From contig JAUWHU010000215.1 of the NCBI GenBank assembly GCA_030605705.1, positions 1 to 6,077 of the forward strand: DNA of 6,077 bases, written 5' to 3'. Position numbers and translations under genes: made by a program. Under the pieces are notes generated by a model that saw nothing but the letters and a program-made list of their open reading frames with translations, ran no database searches and had not been told where the DNA came from. Positions within the stretch are counted from its first letter, which is position 1. Every line of letters starts with the position of its first letter. This DNA comes from Thermoflexia bacterium. GTDB lineage: Bacteria; Chloroflexota; Anaerolineae; B4-G1; SLSP01. Positions 1 to 5,169 of the stretch are shown here, one piece after another.

Positions 1-12
1 AATTACAAATTG

Positions 13-56
13 TGAAAGCCTCAGCGCCCTCTGCGCCTCTGCGGTGAGGGCTTTCA
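13..56 (+). repeat. Stem-loop with CGCAGAG-family core in the serS leader
   Basis: Positions 14-23 (GAAAGCCTCA) pair with 45-55 (TGAGGGCTTTC), with one bulged base, and T13-A56 extends the stem. The loop carries CTCTGCGCCTCTGCGG, which is the complement of the GCGCAGAG-type octads found at four other intergenic places in this window. The stem ends just before the serS Shine-Dalgarno (58-65), so in RNA it could affect ribosome access. That is inference. No T-box features are visible, and the promoter must lie left of the window or within the first few bases. Confidence 0.6.
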
Positions 57-69
57 TAGGGAGGGAAAC

Positions 70-1356
70 ATGCTGGACTTAGATTTGCTCCGTAACGAAC
101 CGGAACGGGTGCGTGAAGCGCTGCGCAAGCGCTGCGATGACCCCGCGATAGTGGACGAAGTTTTGCGCCTTGACACGCAACGCCGTGAGCTGCTGCAACA
201 GGTGGAAAACCTGCGGGCGGAGCGCAATCGCGTCTCCAAGCTGATCGGGCGGATGAAAGACCCCGCCGCGCGACAGGCCAGCATCACGGAGATGCGCGGC
301 GTGGGGGAGAAAATCGCTGCCCTGGAGCAGGACCTCCGCGCGGTGGAGACCGAGTTCTACGCCAAGCAGCTGTGGATCCCCAATATTCCTCACGAGAGTG
401 TCCCTGTCGGGCCGGACGAGAGCCATAATCCCGTGGTGCGTACCTGGGGCGAGCCGCGAGATTTCGCCGCGGCCGGTTTTGAGCCGGTTTCTCACTGGGA
501 CCTGGGGCCGGAGCTGGACATCCTGGACTTCGAGCGCGGCGTGCGTCTGGCGGGGAGCCGTTTCTACGTCCTCAAGGGCGCGGGCGCGCGTCTCCAGCGG
601 GCGTTGATCTTCTGGATGTTGGACGTGCATACGCGCCAGAATGGCTACACCGAGTTTTACCTGCCTTTCGTTGTCCGCCGGGAGATGCTGGTGGGAGCGG
701 CACAGCTGCCTAAATTTGAAAACAACCTTTACCATGATGTCGAGGACGATGTCTGGTTGTTGCCCACGGCCGAAGTCGCCTTGACGAACCTGCACCGCGA
801 TGAAATTTTGGACGCCGCGCAGCTGCCACTCCACTACGTGGCTCACACGGCCTGCTTTCGCCGCGAAAAGATGAGCGCGGGGCGGGATGTGCGCGGCATC
901 AAACGCGGACACCAGTTCGACAAGGTGGAAATGTACAAGTTTGTGAGGCCGGAGACCAGCTATGACGAGCTCGAGTCGCTGGTCGCCAACGCTACGGGGC
1001 TGCTGGAGGCGCTGAATCTGCCTTACCGCATGGTGGAGCTCTGCACCGGTGATCTGGGTTTCGGTTCAACCAAGACCTACGATCTGGAAGTGTGGGCGCC
1101 GGGTCAGGACGAATGGCTGGAGGTCAGTTCCTGCAGCAACGTCGAGGAATTCCAGGCGCGGCGGGCCAACGTCCGCTACCGTCCGGAGCGCGGCGCAAAA
1201 CCCCGCTTTGTCCATACGCTCAACGGCTCAGGGCTGGCGTTGCCCCGCGTGATGATCGCCATCCTGGAGACTTACCAGCAGGCGGATGGTTCTGTTGTGG
1301 TACCGGAGATTCTGCGTCCCTGGATGGGCGGGATTGAGAGGATTTGTCGTGGGTGA
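70..1356 (+). CDS. serS: Seryl-tRNA synthetase
   Basis: This enzyme charges tRNA-Ser with serine in the cytoplasm, using ATP and a seryl-adenylate intermediate. It also makes the Ser-tRNA(Sec) precursor where selenocysteine is used. The product is 428 residues, the usual bacterial SerRS length. Residues 1-100 form the N-terminal domain, with a charged heptad-rich stretch at about 26-100 matching the antiparallel coiled-coil arm that grips the long variable arm of tRNA-Ser. The class II catalytic core follows: TAEV at 233-236 (serine pocket), motif 2 FRRE at 263-266 continuing to RGHQFDKVE at 279-287, SSCSN at 353-357, and motif 3 GSGLALPRV at 386-394. The ATG at 70 has a strong Shine-Dalgarno (GGAGG, 60-64) five bases upstream. 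The C-terminus looks complete and nothing is broken. Two tRNA-Ser genes follow about 450 nt downstream on the same strand, which supports the assignment. No clear terminator follows the stop codon; a heptad array begins six bases after it. Confidence 0.97.
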   Translation: MLDLDLLRNEPERVREALRKRCDDPAIVDEVLRLDTQRRELLQQVENLRAERNRVSKLIGRMKDPAARQASITEMRGVGEKIAALEQDLRAVETEFYAKQLWIPNIPHESVPVGPDESHNPVVRTWGEPRDFAAAGFEPVSHWDLGPELDILDFERGVRLAGSRFYVLKGAGARLQRALIFWMLDVHTRQNGYTEFYLPFVVRREMLVGAAQLPKFENNLYHDVEDDVWLLPTAEVALTNLHRDEILDAAQLPLHYVAHTACFRREKMSAGRDVRGIKRGHQFDKVEMYKFVRPETSYDELESLVANATGLLEALNLPYRMVELCTGDLGFGSTKTYDLEVWAPGQDEWLEVSSCSNVEEFQARRANVRYRPERGAKPRFVHTLNGSGLALPRVMIAILETYQQADGSVVVPEILRPWMGGIERICRG

Positions 1357-1361
1357 GGCGA

Positions 1362-1480
1362 GTTAGGAGTTGCAAGTTAAGAGTTGCAAGTTGAAAGTTG
1401 AAAGTTGCAGGTTGAAAGTTACAAGTTGAAGGTCAAAAGTCGCAAGTCGCAAGTCGCAAGTCGCAAGTCGCAAGTTGAAG
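1362..1480. repeat. Tandem array of 17 degenerate heptads (GTTGCAA type)
   Basis: Starting six bases after the serS stop, the sequence splits without a gap into 17 seven-base units. The first ten are variants of GTTGAAA/GTTGCAA, the eleventh is GTCAAAA, then five identical GTCGCAA units (1439-1473), and a final GTTGAAG. Every unit begins GT. The identical block of five suggests recent slippage expansion and the degenerate flanks look older. Heptanucleotide short tandem repeats are known from cyanobacteria and other bacteria. The unit seen here is not one I can name. No coding role is apparent. Confidence 0.95.
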
Positions 1481-1543
1481 AGGGTGTGTTTCACTTTGGG
1501 CCTTTTGGTCTACGCTCTGCAAGGCTTTAGAGAATGTCCCCGC

Positions 1544-1695
1544 GCTACGCAGCAGCGCCCGATTCATCGGGCTGCTATTCCCCAAATCACGGCGATAAAT
1601 CGCCTACTACAAGCTGGGTTATTTTTGAAGCAGCTACACTGGTGGGGCAAAAGCCCCGTGGGCGTGGCTGCGTAGCCCTGGCATTCATGCCTGGG
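1544..1695. repeat. Non-coding region with a chain of short palindromes
   Basis: No convincing gene lies between 1481 and 1741. The stretch contains four short perfect or near-perfect hairpins: GCCCGATTCATCGGGC (1557-1572), GGCGATAAATCGCC (1591-1604), GGGGCAAAAGCCCC (1644-1657) and CCCTGGCATTCATGCCTGGG (1676-1695). The 10-base string GCTACGCAGC at 1544-1553 recurs inverted at 1667-1676, so the first three hairpins are enclosed by a longer-range inverted repeat and the fourth abuts it. Three of the hairpins share an ATTCAT or ATAAAT centre. This could be a mosaic intergenic repeat or a structured RNA in the serS 3' region. No U-tract follows any hairpin, so none is a convincing terminator. Confidence 0.7.
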
Positions 1696-1741
1696 CATTC
1701 TGGGCTGCGGGGAACTTCTCCACTCCACGGGTGTCACGAAA

Positions 1742-1769
1742 TTGACAAAAGGCTGCTGCGTGGTATACT
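1742..1769 (+). promoter_or_regulatory. Sigma70-type promoter of the tRNA cluster
   Basis: A perfect -35 hexamer TTGACA (1742-1747) and a TATACT -10 box (1764-1769) are separated by 16 bases. TG at 1761-1762 adds an extended -10. Transcription would start near 1776, about 30 bases before the first mature tRNA. This lets the tRNA cluster be expressed independently of serS and is strong by consensus match, as expected for a stable-RNA promoter. Confidence 0.85.
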
Positions 1770-1805
1770 GCGCTTTGCGAGGAAGCGGGACAGGCCCTCG
1801 AGTTC

Positions 1806-1892
1806 GGAGGGATGGCCGAGCGGACGAAGGCGACGGTCTTGAAAACCGTTGTGGCTGAAAGGTCACCGTGGGTTCGAATCCCACTCCCTCCG
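1806..1892 (+). tRNA. tRNA-Ser (anticodon UGA)
   Basis: This is a class II tRNA of 87 nt ending at discriminator G1892. The acceptor strands GGAGGGA (1806-1812) and TCCCTCC (1885-1891) pair fully. The anticodon stem is ACGGT/ACCGT with loop CTTGAAA, giving anticodon TGA at 1840-1842, which reads UCA and, with modified U34, other UCN codons. A long variable arm follows, and the T arm is GTGGG-TTCGAAT-CCCAC (1868-1884). The CCA end is not encoded, so it must be added by a CCA-adding enzyme. It is the first gene after the promoter at 1742-1769. Confidence 0.97.
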
Positions 1893-1915
1893 CCTTAACA
1901 ACTAAAAATGCACCT

Positions 1916-2006
1916 GGGGAGGTGCCAGAGTGGTTGATTGGGGCCGCCTGCTAAGCGGTTGTGGGGTTAAAGAGCTCCACCCAGGGTTCGAATCCCTGCC
2001 TCCCCG
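1916..2006 (+). tRNA. tRNA-Ser (anticodon GCU)
   Basis: A second class II tRNA-Ser, 91 nt, lies 23 bases after the first. Acceptor strands GGGGAGG (1916-1922) and CCTCCCC (1999-2005) pair fully, with discriminator G2006. The anticodon loop CTGCTAA gives GCT at 1950-1952, reading AGC/AGU codons. The long variable arm has a GTGG/CCAC base. The T arm is CAGGG-TTCGAAT-CCCTG (1982-1998). CCA is not encoded. With the preceding gene it supplies two of the serine isoacceptors right beside their synthetase. Confidence 0.97.
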
Positions 2007-2014
2007 CCTGAGAT

Positions 2015-2088
2015 GCCCCCGTGGCTCAACTGGATAGAGCGCCTGCTTGCGGAGCAGAAGGTTACAGGTTCAAATCCTGTCGGGGGTA
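2015..2088 (+). tRNA. tRNA-Arg (anticodon GCG)
   Basis: A class I tRNA of 74 nt begins eight bases after tRNA-Ser(GCU). Acceptor strands GCCCCCG (2015-2021) and CGGGGGT (2081-2087) pair with one G-T wobble at the end. The D arm is GCTC/GAGC with loop AACTGGATA, and the T arm is ACAGG-TTCAAAT-CCTGT. The anticodon loop TTGCGGA places GCG at 2049-2051. The arginine identity elements A20 in the D loop, C35 and discriminator A73 are all present, so the amino acid is secure. The top pair of the anticodon stem (C27-A43) is mismatched. CCA is not encoded. A GCG anticodon is unusual because most bacteria read CGU/CGC with an ACG tRNA converted to inosine. It is the last tRNA before the terminator. Confidence 0.93.
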
Positions 2089-2098
2089 CACGCAGAAG

Positions 2099-2128
2099 AA
2101 AGCCGGGAGTGAAAACTCCCGGCTTTTT
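2099..2128 (+). terminator. Rho-independent terminator of the tRNA operon
   Basis: A perfect 10-bp stem, AGCCGGGAGT (2101-2110) with ACTCCCGGCT (2115-2124), is closed by a GAAA tetraloop. Flanking A-T pairs extend the stem and a run of T residues (2124-2128) follows. It sits ten bases after the mature tRNA-Arg end and closes the three-tRNA transcript. Confidence 0.95.
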
Positions 2129-2188
2129 GTCGTTTTAGGCAGCGCTTTCTTAGCTTAAGTTGTTCCCGAATAAACGAAACCAGAAATT

Positions 2189-2269
2189 GGACGCGGATTT
2201 TCACGGAGTACACGGATATTTTTGTAGAAAACAAGGAAAAATCCGTGTTGATCCGTGGTATCCGTGTCC
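2189..2269. repeat. Inverted repeat built from CACGGAT boxes
   Basis: Left arm 2189-2223 and right arm 2235-2269 are 35 bases each and form an imperfect hairpin around an 11-base A-rich loop. The left arm has three boxes (GCGGAT, CACGGA, CACGGAT). The right arm has three ATCCGTG boxes spaced about ten bases apart (2241, 2251 and 2260). Both ends are GGAC/GTCC. It lies in the gap between the tRNA terminator and the 90-residue gene and is non-coding. It has no U-tract and is probably an intergenic repeat rather than a terminator. Confidence 0.8.
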
Positions 2270-2319
2270 AAAAGCTCACTGTTTTTATTGAGGAGCAACT
2301 TTAGTGCTTCCCTCTTGCT

Positions 2320-2371
2320 ATTCGCCATTTGCCATTCGCCATTTGCACATTTGCACATTTGCGACTTTGCC
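2320..2371. repeat. Heptad-like tandem repeats (ATTYGCC type)
   Basis: Four consecutive heptads, ATTCGCC, ATTTGCC, ATTCGCC and ATTTGCA (2320-2347), are followed by two CATTTGCR octads and a decayed unit ACTTTGCC. The logic matches the array after serS but the unit is unrelated. The right edge overlaps the presumed -35 region of the downstream promoter. Confidence 0.8.
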
Positions 2372-2386
2372 GCGCCATGTTACAAT
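2359..2386 (+). promoter_or_regulatory. Probable promoter of the 90-residue gene
   Basis: An extended -10, TGTTACAAT (2378-2386), is preceded by TTGCGA (2359-2364) at a 16-base spacing. The -10 is good, while the -35 matches four of six bases and lies inside the heptad repeat. Predicted start near 2393 leaves a leader of about 37 bases before the ATG at 2430. Confidence 0.5.
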
Positions 2387-2429
2387 TGGAATGAAACACG
2401 CTCCCAGCGTTTCACAGAGGTGAAGCAAG

Positions 2430-2702
2430 ATGAGCACAATGAGTCATACCGGCCAATGCCCCTATTTTTTCTGGGATTACGACATCAGCGATGATGAGAT
2501 TCACCACCTGCTGCGTCACGGCAATCCGGCGGAGAAAGCCTGGATCATCGCTCGTATTCTGGAATACGCCAGGTGGGATGACATTTGGCGTTACCTGACG
2601 GTAAGCGACATTCGTCAGAACTTTGCGCGCCTGCGCTTTCGCCGGCCCCAAGACCGGGAGTTGTGGGCGTATGCCCTCGAAAGGTGGGCGCGCCGTGGCT
2701 AA
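2430..2702 (+). CDS. Small FWDYD-motif protein of unknown function
   Basis: The product has 90 residues and no signal peptide or membrane segment. It is rich in aromatic residues and arginine, with FFWDYDISDDE at 13-23, a central KAWIIARILEYARWDDIW stretch (36-53) predicted as helix, then YLTVSDIRQNF (55-65) and a basic C-terminus. The pattern recalls small bacterial proteins with an FWD start and an ARILE-type helix that often sit beside AbiEii-like nucleotidyltransferase genes, where an antitoxin role is suspected. I recall this from family resemblance and cannot confirm it here. ATG 2430 is chosen over ATG 2439 because GAGGTGA (2417-2423) lies six bases upstream. The gene stands alone, with its own probable promoter and no partner next to it; a nucleotidyltransferase does occur 2.5 kb away on the other strand. 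Codon pattern and Shine-Dalgarno support a real gene. Confidence 0.8.
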   Translation: MSTMSHTGQCPYFFWDYDISDDEIHHLLRHGNPAEKAWIIARILEYARWDDIWRYLTVSDIRQNFARLRFRRPQDRELWAYALERWARRG

Positions 2703-2754
2703 CGGGCAATTGTATGCACAAAGCAACGGCTCTCTTGCAGCGAATCTCGTTCTT

Positions 2755-2827
2755 AACGCAGAGACGCCGAGGCGCAGAGTTTTTATATTTTCTCTCTGCG
2801 GCTCTGCTGCTTAGCGACTCTGCGTTT
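2755..2827. repeat. Hairpin repeat of the CGCAGAG family at a convergent gene junction
   Basis: The left arm (2755-2779) reads AACGCAGAG, then ACGCCGAG, then GCGCAGAG. The right arm on the other strand reads AACGCAGAG, TCGCTAAG, CAGCAGAG, CCGCAGAG (about 2825 back to 2792). The loop is T/A-rich (TTTTTATATTTT). It lies between the 3' end of the 90-residue gene (2702) and the 3' end of the minus-strand hydrolase (2912), so it could act as a terminator or 3' RNA border in either direction. That role is inference. The rest of the 2703-2911 gap holds nothing recognisable. Confidence 0.8.
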
Positions 2828-2911
2828 ATTTTAACCGCCCGTCTGACTGTGGTCGTGGGCAGGGGGGTATTTTCGAGGCAGATACCGGCAACTTTCGCCT
2901 GAACCGCGCCG

Positions 2912-3694
2912 CTACCAGTAATACCGCGTGAACTCCTGTGCCAGCTCCACCGGGCCAGCGAAGACAGCTTGAGCCTCAGCCAGTAGTTGCTCTGTCGCGT
3001 CCGAGGCATAATGAATGAGCACCAAACGTTCGACACCGGCCCGCGCCGCCAGCGCGCCGGCCTCCTCCGCCGAAGCGTGTCCATACCCGGCGCCTGTCGC
3101 TTCATGGAAGAGAAGTGTCGCCCCACGCGCCAGCGTCTCCACCTCAGGGCAAGACGCGGTGTCACTGGAATAAACAAAATCGCGCCCGCTGTCCTGTGAG
3201 ACAAACCGCAACGCGATCGAGGGGACGCTATGGTGCGTGGGGGCCGCCGAGATGACGAAATCCTCATCCTCTGCGACCTTCGCCCCCACCTTCATGGGGA
3301 CAGGGTAGTATTCCAGTGGAAACATTCCCGTCCAGTTATGCGTCTGGTAAAGCCCTATCATGGCCCGCACCAGGCTCAATACTTCAGGGCAGGCATAGAT
3401 GCGCAAGGGAGCTTCCAGTGGCCGGGGCCTTTTTTTGCCCAAGAGATAAAGCCCTAACAGGTAAGCCGGCAATCCATAAACGTGATCGGGATGAAAGTGC
3501 GTGATGATCACTCCCTGCACGGCCAGAGGATCCAGTCCCGCCTGTTGCAGCCGTGTGATAGGGCTATCGGCGCAGTCAACCAGCCAATATCGCCTCTCGC
3601 GCACGACTGCTAAGTAACTATTGGCATGAGCAGGATCCGGCAATGCTGCCGCAATCCCCAGGGGTATCACACAGCTTTCATTTTTTTCACCCAC
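2912..3694 (-). CDS. Metallo-beta-lactamase-fold hydrolase, RNase Z-like
   Basis: Numbered from the GTG start chosen here (260 residues), the protein shows the MBL signature HFHPDH (H66, H68, D70, H71), HSVPS with H155, SSDT with D178, FHEAT (H197, E198), GHAS with H206, and LIHY with H228. This is the ligand and catalytic order of the RNase Z/ElaC branch, which binds two zinc ions and cleaves phosphodiesters, classically tRNA 3' trailers. However, only 22 residues separate H155 from D178, leaving no space for the long Gly/Pro-rich exosite arm of typical bacterial RNase Z, and the protein is shorter than the roughly 300-residue family norm. Substrate is therefore uncertain: a tRNA-processing role is possible, but a small-molecule phosphodiesterase or other hydrolase is at least as likely. 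GTG 3694 is preferred to the TTG at 3709 because a Shine-Dalgarno lies six bases upstream. The N-terminal LGIAAALPDP region forms the first strand. No signal peptide is seen. It follows truD on the same strand after a 254-nt repeat-filled gap. Confidence 0.88.
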   Translation of the reverse strand: MGEKNESCVIPLGIAAALPDPAHANSYLAVVRERRYWLVDCADSPITRLQQAGLDPLAVQGVIITHFHPDHVYGLPAYLLGLYLLGKKRPRPLEAPLRIYACPEVLSLVRAMIGLYQTHNWTGMFPLEYYPVPMKVGAKVAEDEDFVISAAPTHHSVPSIALRFVSQDSGRDFVYSSDTASCPEVETLARGATLLFHEATGAGYGHASAEEAGALAARAGVERLVLIHYASDATEQLLAEAQAVFAGPVELAQEFTRYYW

Positions 3695-3700
3695 GCAAAA

Positions 3701-3707
3701 CCCCCTC
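3701..3707 (-). promoter_or_regulatory. Ribosome binding site that fixes the hydrolase start
   Basis: On the minus strand this reads GAGGGGG, six bases before the GTG at 3694. The longer reading frame starts at TTG 3709, which has no Shine-Dalgarno upstream and would place this purine tract inside the coding sequence. The site therefore favours the shorter, 260-residue product. Confidence 0.65.
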
Positions 3708-3741
3708 AAATGGATGATGAGTCTCTTGAAAAAAGGTTAAG

Positions 3742-3872
3742 AATAAACGCAGAGACGCAAAGGCGCAGAGAAAAATTACCACAGAGTTTAGTATTTTTGA
3801 AGTAAAAGTGTGTTTAGAGCATCAAAAATAACTTACTGTTAAGAAATCTTTGCGTCTCTGCGTCTTTGCGTT
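3742..3872. repeat. Long inverted repeat with ACGCARAG octad arms
   Basis: The outer arms 3746-3770 and 3848-3872 are each A plus three octads of the form RCGCARAG and match at 21 of 25 positions when inverted; in plus-strand RNA three of the four mismatches become G-U pairs. Inside, AGTATTTTTGA (3790-3800) pairs with TCAAAAATAACT (3822-3833) around a 21-base loop. The whole 130-base segment could fold as one long interrupted hairpin. The left side, including the flanks AATAA and TTACCACA, recurs inverted at 5169-5201. It fills the gap between truD and the hydrolase gene. The remaining bases up to 3948 show nothing else. Confidence 0.85.
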
Positions 3873-3948
3873 AGGAATGAGACTTTCTGCAGGAGAGCCG
3901 CTGATTTGTTTACACAATTTGCGTTGGAGAGTCATCCACAACCCGGGA

Positions 3949-5115
3949 TCACTGAACCTGGATGGCGATCCCCAACCGGGCGGCTATGGTTTTCAACACC
4001 AACGTTGCGTAATTCTCCACATCCAGCTCGAAATCTACCGGCACGGCATAGCGACCCGGGGAAGACTCATCGGCCACCGGCTCCCCTATCTTCACGGCAG
4101 TGGGGGTGAACCAGATCTTCCGCAATCCCTTGGGTAGATAGACACGCCGCAAAATGCGCGCCTTGAAGTCCTCCAATGCCAGGCCTTCTTCAGCCAACAC
4201 CGTTTCTACCGAGGGCATTAAGTCCGGCGGATAGTAAACTGTCAGATTAGGCATCGGCAACTCAAAATCTGTCAGGAGCGGCGGCGACGTTTCCAGGAGA
4301 GGTAAATGACTGCCGGCGATTTCCACCCACGCTTCAACCTCCGACTGCTCCGCGAGATAACGCCCCAAGATACAATTCCAAACCCAGGCCTGGTAAGAGA
4401 CGAGGTAAACGGAGAGCAGATCGTCGTGAACCAGGTTCAATGCTTTGCGAAACTGACTTGGGTGGTCCTTCAAAAAAGTGATCACGCTGCGGAAATTCGA
4501 GGGTCGGGGAGCTTTATGCAACAAATAACCCCACTGCCCCCAGTGGCCTTCCACCAGTTGCTTGAACTCAAGCACCTCTTGGGTATCGCCGGCCATGGGG
4601 ACAGATAGATAAAAACGGATCGCCTGCTCGGCATCTCGCATGAGGATCGCTTTGCCGATGAATCCCTGATCGGAAAAGGAGCCAAACTGTTGCTCATCCC
4701 AGTAATTGGGCAGGCCGGTCTCGGCAAGTTGGCAAAGATGTTGCCCGACGGCCTCTACCTGTGCCTCGTCCAAATCGCGCACCATAAAAGTGAAGCGGTT
4801 GCCAAGCAGGTTGGTGGAGCGCAGTGCGCGGGGGCCCCAGCCCACCAGCCGGGCGATGAACCCTTCTCCTTCCAACACCTCCGGGCCACGCTTGCGCACG
4901 CTGGCATATTGCACCGTCACGGCCCCCGCATCCTTAGACGCCGGGAACACCACGTTGCTGGAGGTGACCTTCAACTGGGCCGCCAGGGCATCACGCACCG
5001 CCGGCGTGGGGAGATCACGGGCCTCCACGCGATAATAGGCATGAGGGCCGCGTTCACCGGGGAGATCAAACAGTTCTTCTACCCGGCAATCTTCAGGAAA
5101 TCGCTTGATTTGCAT
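3949..5115 (-). CDS. truD: tRNA pseudouridine synthase D (TruD)
   Basis: TruD converts U13 of tRNA-Glu to pseudouridine in the cytoplasm and needs no cofactor. The product is 388 residues, somewhat longer than the roughly 350 of E. coli TruD. The opening PEDCRVEEL (7-15) and HAYYRVE (25-31) match the family start. The catalytic motif is ASKDAGAVTVQY (59-70) with nucleophile Asp62 and Lys61. LLGNRFTFMVRD (103-114) and LPNYWDEQQFG (135-145) match the GNRF and NYF-QRFG blocks. The TRUD insertion domain spans roughly 155-300, and the C-terminal DFELDVENYATLVLKT (361-376) matches the F-LP-YAT end. Oddities are Ala59 in place of the usual Gly of GxKD and Ala63 where Arg or Lys is common. The catalytic Asp is kept, so activity is likely. 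ATG 5115 has only a weak AAAGG well upstream. It lies 113 nt behind the nucleotidyltransferase gene on the same strand. Confidence 0.93.
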   Translation of the reverse strand: MQIKRFPEDCRVEELFDLPGERGPHAYYRVEARDLPTPAVRDALAAQLKVTSSNVVFPASKDAGAVTVQYASVRKRGPEVLEGEGFIARLVGWGPRALRSTNLLGNRFTFMVRDLDEAQVEAVGQHLCQLAETGLPNYWDEQQFGSFSDQGFIGKAILMRDAEQAIRFYLSVPMAGDTQEVLEFKQLVEGHWGQWGYLLHKAPRPSNFRSVITFLKDHPSQFRKALNLVHDDLLSVYLVSYQAWVWNCILGRYLAEQSEVEAWVEIAGSHLPLLETSPPLLTDFELPMPNLTVYYPPDLMPSVETVLAEEGLALEDFKARILRRVYLPKGLRKIWFTPTAVKIGEPVADESSPGRYAVPVDFELDVENYATLVLKTIAARLGIAIQVQ

Positions 5116-5156
5116 AATCGTTATAGTGCCTTTCTACCCGATAAGGTAAGTGTGCA

Positions 5157-5169
5157 AACCTCCGAGGTT
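5157..5169. repeat. Palindrome AACCTCCGAGGTT
   Basis: Six-base arms AACCTC/GAGGTT surround a single C. The core ACCTCSGAGGT is shared with two palindromes at 5939-5953 and 6022-6036. Its last base touches the octad repeat at 5169-5201, so two repeat types are directly joined here in the gap upstream of truD. Confidence 0.75.

Noticed and set aside
79..912. A 277-codon open frame on the minus strand opposite serS
   Set aside because: It is a shadow of the GC-rich serS codons; it has no recognisable motif and serS is unambiguous.
1296..1309. GTGGTACCGGAG resembles the T-box core TGGNACC
   Set aside because: It lies inside serS, encoding Val-Val-Pro-Glu, and no T-box leader architecture surrounds it.
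1362..1480. Possible CRISPR array
   Set aside because: Units are seven bases long and contiguous, with no spacers.
1564..1884. Minus-strand frame across the serS-tRNA gap
   Set aside because: It runs through the tRNA-Ser gene and the hairpin region; no motif or ribosome binding site supports it.
2545..3267. A 240-codon minus-strand frame running through the 90-residue gene, the gap and the hydrolase
   Set aside because: It overlaps two better supported genes in other frames, crosses a hairpin repeat and shows low-complexity Arg/Ser-rich translation typical of a shadow frame.
3694..3709. TTG start for the hydrolase giving 265 residues
   Set aside because: It has no Shine-Dalgarno, while GTG 3694 has GAGGGGG at good spacing.
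3742..3872. Insertion sequence or transposase remnant
   Set aside because: The inverted repeat encloses only about 77 bases with no coding sequence, and no clear target-site duplication is visible; at most it is a small non-autonomous element.
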